A stretch of 48,338 nucleotides of DNA, taken from positions 1 to 48,338 of the forward strand of contig CAXKVV010000430.1 in the NCBI GenBank assembly GCA_964058805.1. The letters run 5' to 3'. Source of the stretch: Schoenoplectus triqueter (taxonomy: Eukaryota; Streptophyta; Magnoliopsida; Poales; Cyperaceae). The notes below the pieces were generated by a model. It did not search any database, had not been told where the DNA came from, and was given only the letters and a program-made list of their open reading frames with translations. This document shows positions 43,448 through 48,338 of the stretch, in pieces. How positions within the stretch are numbered: the first letter of the stretch is position 1; every line of letters starts with the position of its first letter. A program made the position numbers and the translations under genes.

Positions 43448-46400
43448 TTAGCCAATCTGGTCGGAGCCATGCCAGTCGGGTCTGCCAAGTGTGAACTCAA
43501 GGCTGAGGCTGTTGAGCTCATGGTTAGATATTTCTGAGCCATTCGATCTGCATGTTTCATTGTTCTATTGCATAGAAAACAAATGTAACGGTAAATTATA
43601 CGACATTAATAGCAGAAGATAGATATGAGCAAACTGTAAAGTTTGTATGAGGTTGAGTACCTGGTCAGCTTGACAAGATAATCCAGGCGATTTATTTGCA
43701 TCCATGTTACAAGAATTTACTAGCGGCCATGAATCCCTGCTGAGATCATTTAAAAGAAAAAAAAGATCTCAGATGCATACAAAAGGAAGTGGTAGGAAAG
43801 CTAGCTGCGTTGCAAGTTCCCCCAATAAAGAGTTTAATCATACTTTTGCTATATATATATATATATATAGAGTAATGCTATGGTGCTTCGCGAAGTAAAA
43901 AAAAAATTGTGCTTCGCGTCCGTATCTCGAATTTAAAAGTTCAAACGGCCGATCCAAACCGTTGAGCATCATCTTCATATTGAAATGTCCTTGGAGATCA
44001 AATTTTATATTTTTTTGAATTTTTTTGATATTTTTTAGATGGGTACAAAATCCCTTGTTTTGGATAGTGCAGAAATCTTTAGATCAACAAACTTTGTACC
44101 CATCTAAAAAATATCAAAAAAAATCAAAAAAATATAAAATTTGATCTCCAAGAATATTTCAATATGAAGATGATGTTCAACGGTTTGGATCGGCCGTTTG
44201 AACTTTTAAATTCGAGATACGGACGCGAAGCACAAAAGATTTTTTGCTTCGCGAAGCACCATAGCATTACTCTATATATATATATATATATATATATTGC
44301 GCATATATTTAGCTTTGCATCATACAGTGAGCGTTTGGTTTGAGAAATGCACATTGGGCTGCTCTAAAATTAACTTTTCTGTTCAATGTAGGGAAAGCTC
44401 TATTAAATGTCAAACTTCTGTTAATTATAGCTCGTGGTCAATACTCAGTAGAAAATACATGATAATTAAGCTGTAGCAGAATATTAGCTTCTGCAGAGAC
44501 GCTTCATTTCTAATTTATTGCATAATTAAAATTATAAGCTTCACTTTTCTTACATTAATTTCTAAATATTAAGTATTAACCAATGCAAATAACTGTTAGA
44601 TATTCAATGATCTTCAGTATTCTAACACTTATCCTGGAATAAAATTAAGATTGTCATGGTGAAAACTTTATATAATTGGTTCCCATGATTGTTAATTGAA
44701 AACAGAAAGAAGAACGATGATGAGATTATGATTTTAATTTGTGGAAGTAATAATTTGAGGTAGAACAAATCAATCTATTTTAGGCTATTCTCTCAAAACA
44801 AGACTTTGAACCTCGCGAATGACGCCAAGGTGATTATTGAATTATCATCTATATTCATGAATAACTGTAATAATGTCATCCTGCCACTAATATATCCTCC
44901 AAAAATGTTATTTATTTGTAAGACTAAGGTTTTGAAAATTTTAATTACTTTCTGAGAAAAAAATATAACTCCATTAAAGTGGCAGCTGCTTCCATATATA
45001 TGTATTTTTTATAATAAATTTAATGAAAACTATAAATTGAAATTTTTGAGACTTTAAAATATATTTTTTAATATGTTTGGATATCAGTTGAAATACAAAC
45101 GTTTTCACAATATATATATAAAAAAATAGTCCCATTCAACTTATATAACTTAATTATAAAACAAAATATGGATAAATATAAGTCATAGAGTGTCTTCAAA
45201 CAAGTCTAACTAAAAAAACTCATATAAAGGTATTTTAAAATACACTGCAATATGGAATTTTTTTTAAAAGAAAACTAGTGGTTCTATATGTTTGGCTAGT
45301 AACTTACCTTTCATGGATGTATTTCTTTTGGAATAATGAACCAAATAACTTTAATATGCTATTAGCGTGGAGCCATCATTTGTTAAACCTCTAAATCTGA
45401 GAAATTAAGTTACCTGTCTAAGTTTAGGTTTGCGTAGAATTACTGGAAAAAAAATCTAGAGGGAAAGGGAAGCCAGCCAAATGAAAAAAGCGAAGCAAAT
45501 ATAGAATTATAAAAATAGGTAGAGAGAGAGAGAGAAAGCTTGCTTGTGTAGATATGTATGAAAGCATGTCAGGTCAAAACAATGCTGTGGTAAGAAGAGT
45601 CATGAGCATCGAAAAGAAATGTTTCATAAAAAATGGACAAATATCTGGTGCAAAAGGACAAATGCGACTAACATATACCAGATACTGTCATTTTACTTCA
45701 GTAAATCAAAGAATGAACGCAAGTTCAAGTCAAAGGGCGAATAGAGGTTTTTGGTCTTTCTTGCACAAGGTGGCATGTATTAAACCGATTAACCACACTA
45801 CAAGTTCGTTAGAATGAAGATTATGCAGTTTGTTATTTTTTTTTCTCTTTGTTTTTCTTAACACATGGTCGTCTTAGTTCACTACACGAATTAATTGTCT
45901 GATATATTTTGACTAAACTATAATAAAGAAGAAATAAATTATTTGCATCGATCATTCTCTCTTGTGCAATTTTCGTTTTATAGTTTTCTTTTTTTTTTCT
46001 TTTCTTTTTTACTATAGGCTTTGACTCGCCCAACAGCAAATCTCATGACAGAAAAAAAAAAAGAGAAACAAAGCAGTAAAAGGAAAAAGCTGGCTTCTTA
46101 CTCTTCTTTTCTTCAAATACGGGCTTAAAATTATATGAATAGTTAAATATTTGTCAATGCAACAAAACAAATTGAACCCAATGACATGCAAAAGTTAAAG
46201 TTGTACTGTCAGGATACTTGCCTAGCTATAAGAGTGATTAGACAAACAGAAAAGATGATTAAGGTCATAAACGAATGTACCTTGATGAGTTGCTCCACCT
46301 GGTTGAAGTGTGGTTTAGAGAGTAATCCATTTCTCCTGGTGGACTCGGTCTATCAGACGCTCTCTGCTCCATTAACCGCCTTATATTAAGCTCCGAACCG

Positions 46401-48012
46401 GATCCTAAATCATCTTCTCCATTGCCATCTAATGAGAAAGTTCATTATGATTAGTGGTACTTAATAGGTACCTTTTTTTGAAATACTATTCAATAGGTAC
46501 TTATTAGGTTAATCATTTTTCTATCTATCTAACAAAAATAACTTTCGAAAAGAACAAAGAATTACCTGATGAAGCTGCAGGTCTGTCAGTGCTCTTCACA
46601 GTTCTATACATCTGTTCAGATAAAATCAAATTCTCAGAAAGAGAGAGAGAGAGACTTGTGGTTTGTTTCAATAAAATTTGAAGGCAGCCTCTGCCTTCTT
46701 TAAATAAAAAAGAAAGAGGACAGAGAGAGAGGTCTTGATTGTCATTGAATAGAAAATACGGGGCAGTTAACATCGAAATAATTAAAATCAACTACTCTAT
46801 GACAGACTAAATATGTTTGTCGATTGATATGGTTTCTTGGGCTATATCTAGCTTGGCTGAACAAGAGTACAACGGCATTATTGCATAATGATGCTGCTTT
46901 TCTCTTCTTTCTTTGTTCACTCTTTTCTATGAATGGCACTGCCTTGTCTAATTGGATCAAGTCCTGATTTCAGACTCATTCATGTATTCATTCATTCCTT
47001 GGCAACCGTGCCGGAAGAGAAAGAGAGAGAAACTCGACCCATTCCGAGAAAAATAACAATTAAAAAGAACAAATAGAACCATGGACTAATGCACCTCCAA
47101 AAAACCAAATAATATGCACCTGTAAATGGCTCTTCACATGTGCCAGCGTGAGATCCTTCACATCCATTAACTCCAGCACTGACTTCGGCGTCGCTCCTGA
47201 TATAATAATCCATACAACTACGAAGTTAGCTACGCAATTATACCAAATCAATGCTCAACAATATTGAATTAGCACAATCAGTCCATACTCTCATGGCCGC
47301 CTAATAACTCGACTGCATGCACGAACCGTGCATGTAGAGTGCTAGTCCATCTCATTCGCGGAGCTCGCATGCTCCTTTTCGCAGGAAGCTTTGAGACAAA
47401 CCTTGATCCGATCCCAAACTGACTTGTATGATGGTAGCCATTGAACCCCTTAAATGGGTTCATATCTGATGAGAATCCATTAAGCCTTGCTGGTCCGATT
47501 AACATGCGGTGGTATGTTGATCCTGCACCTGGCATCTGAAATGCGGGACCCATGGAAACTGGGTCTAGACCAGATGATGAAGGAGAAGGCCAAGTTAAGG
47601 GGTAATTATTGTAATTGTTAGAGTTAATTTTGTGGCCATAGAAGCAAGGCATGGTGGTATTGCTCCTTTTAGGATCAGAAGGCGTCATCAAAGAGGACGT
47701 TGTGGTACTGGTGTTGTTGCTATGATAAATAGGGATGCCTCTGATGGGATGAGACCTGTCGGATTGGGGGGCGAACGGTGATGACAAGGACTCAACGCGG
47801 CGCCACGGGCTCTCGGCCTCGGCAGAGATTGGAGACGGCTGAGAAAGAGAGAGGTCCATGTAGCCATCACTGTGGGACTTTGGCCGACCATCATGACGGC
47901 GCCACGCGTCATGGTCTGGACATGCAGCAGGATCAGAAAGGGACGATGGCATGGTGTTGGGTAGGCTGATGTGGAGGGAGAGGTCCGGCGATGGTGCAGA
48001 CGTAGCTTCCAT
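43448..48012 (-). CDS. KAN1: KANADI transcription factor (GARP family), KAN1-like
   Basis: Six exons: 48012-47289, 47196-47120, 46611-46566, 46428-46281, 43736-43661 and 43564-43448, with GT-AG introns of 92, 508, 137, 2544 and 96 bases. The joined frame is 395 residues, close to the ~400 of Arabidopsis KAN1. Exon 1 begins MEATSAPSPDLSLHISLP and has PIRGIPIYHS. The GARP DNA-binding domain spans about 216-272 (MRAPRMRWTSTLHARF, VELLGGHE, then VLELMDVKDLTLAHVKSHLQ, MYRTVK) across exons 1-3. The C-terminus is SLSLEFTLGRPDWHG. KANADI proteins are nuclear repressors that specify abaxial identity in leaves and other organs. Choice of KAN1 over KAN2 rests on the N-terminal PDLSLHISLP motif. Exon 5 follows a CAGCAG acceptor (43742-43737 side), so one-residue splice variants are possible. 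Confidence 0.93.
43848..44297. repeat. TA microsatellites flanking the inverted-repeat element
   Basis: (TA)n runs at about 43848-43869 and 44273-44297 border the element on both sides. They could be one microsatellite split by insertion, or a target duplication. Confidence 0.7.
43870..44272. mobile_element. 403-bp long-inverted-repeat element (MITE-like) in KANADI intron 4
   Basis: Left arm 43870-44049 and right arm 44093-44272 are each 180 bases, nearly perfect reverse complements, around a 43-base loop. The ends are GAGTAATGCTATGGTGCTTCG and its complement, and both sides abut TA repeats, which fits a TA or longer AT target. No coding frame. The family was not recognised. The transcript of the intron would fold into a long hairpin. 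Confidence 0.85.
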
Positions 48013-48338
48013 TTATGGAGAGGTTGAGTTTGTTAGTTCTCTAGTGTTTGTTGTTTCCAATTATTAATTCCTTCAGTGAGGTGTGGAGAATAAGGAGTGA
48101 ATGAAGCGATCAATAAAGTGTGAATAATTCGGAGGGATGGAGAGGAGGGGGGAGGTGATGAGTAAAGTAGAGAAGAGAGAGAGAGAGAGAGGGGAAAGTA
48201 ACTTATTTCTTGGGTTTGTCCTGGCGTTAGGTGCGTGTATTAAAAGACAGAAGAGAGGAGTCTCTTTTTTCTTCGAGGAAGTATGTGTGAGACAATGACA
48301 CTGGAGAGAGAGATTAGGCGAGAGTTATCGAATTGTAA
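48013..48338 (-). promoter_or_regulatory. KANADI 5' UTR and proximal upstream region
   Basis: Directly upstream of the start codon on the minus strand. It includes a (GA)n tract at about 48171-48192, a CT-rich tract in the sense of the gene and common in plant 5' leaders. A clear TATA box was not found, so the transcription start may lie beyond the window. Confidence 0.5.

Noticed and set aside
45554..45817. 87-residue plus frame in KANADI intron 4
   Set aside because: No motif, AT-rich low-complexity context, opposite to the host gene and without promoter signals.
1..48338. tRNA, rRNA or snRNA genes
   Set aside because: No cloverleaf, conserved box A/B pair or rRNA core sequence was noticed. 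The tRNA-like matches are only the short primer binding sites.

Overview
The window is angiosperm nuclear DNA: a spliced KANADI-type transcription factor gene at the right end, next to about 43 kb of nested LTR retrotransposons. The species cannot be named from what I can see. AT-rich intergenic DNA, small GT-AG introns and several Ty1/copia and Ty3/gypsy elements are all typical of a flowering plant.

Layout, left to right. Positions 1-2480 hold the edge of a minus-strand element: an internal end with an initiator-Met-type primer binding site (375-386) and a roughly 2.1 kb LTR (388-2480). Positions 2481-5569 are an old, diverged LTR related to the giant element described next. Positions 5570-5873 and 34276-37049 are the two halves of one plus-strand Ty1/copia element. 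It was split inside its integrase by a complete giant element at 5874-34270 (28,397 bp), which has a perfect 5-bp target duplication GTTAT (5869-5873 and 34271-34275). Positions 37315-41904 are a decayed minus-strand copia element. The KANADI gene occupies 48012-43448 on the minus strand and carries a 403-bp long-inverted-repeat element in its fourth intron.

The giant element is the centre of interest. It has 6.85-kb LTRs that differ, as far as I could compare them by eye, by one substitution and one A-run indel. It has one uninterrupted Gag-Pol reading frame of about 3,030 residues, with the dual RNase H architecture of the Tat/Ogre branch of Ty3/gypsy. Between pol and the 3' LTR it carries a second gene on the opposite strand, which I reconstruct as six exons with five GT-AG introns, all in phase 1. 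That gene encodes about 1,092 residues: a plant-mobile-domain-like N-terminal half, an acidic proline/serine-rich middle and a helical C-terminus. Because the introns lie antisense to the genomic RNA, they would survive retrotransposition.

A second recurring signal is short hairpins whose arms change in step while the loop or core stays fixed. They occur as arrays in the LTRs, as a larger and more varied array in the old related LTR, and in a tandem duplication just after pol. Compensatory arm changes are visible in many units, so pairing appears to have been preserved or repeatedly restored.

In the host part, KANADI is an intact six-exon, 395-residue gene with a complete GARP domain. No tRNA or rRNA genes and no bacterial-type features were seen.
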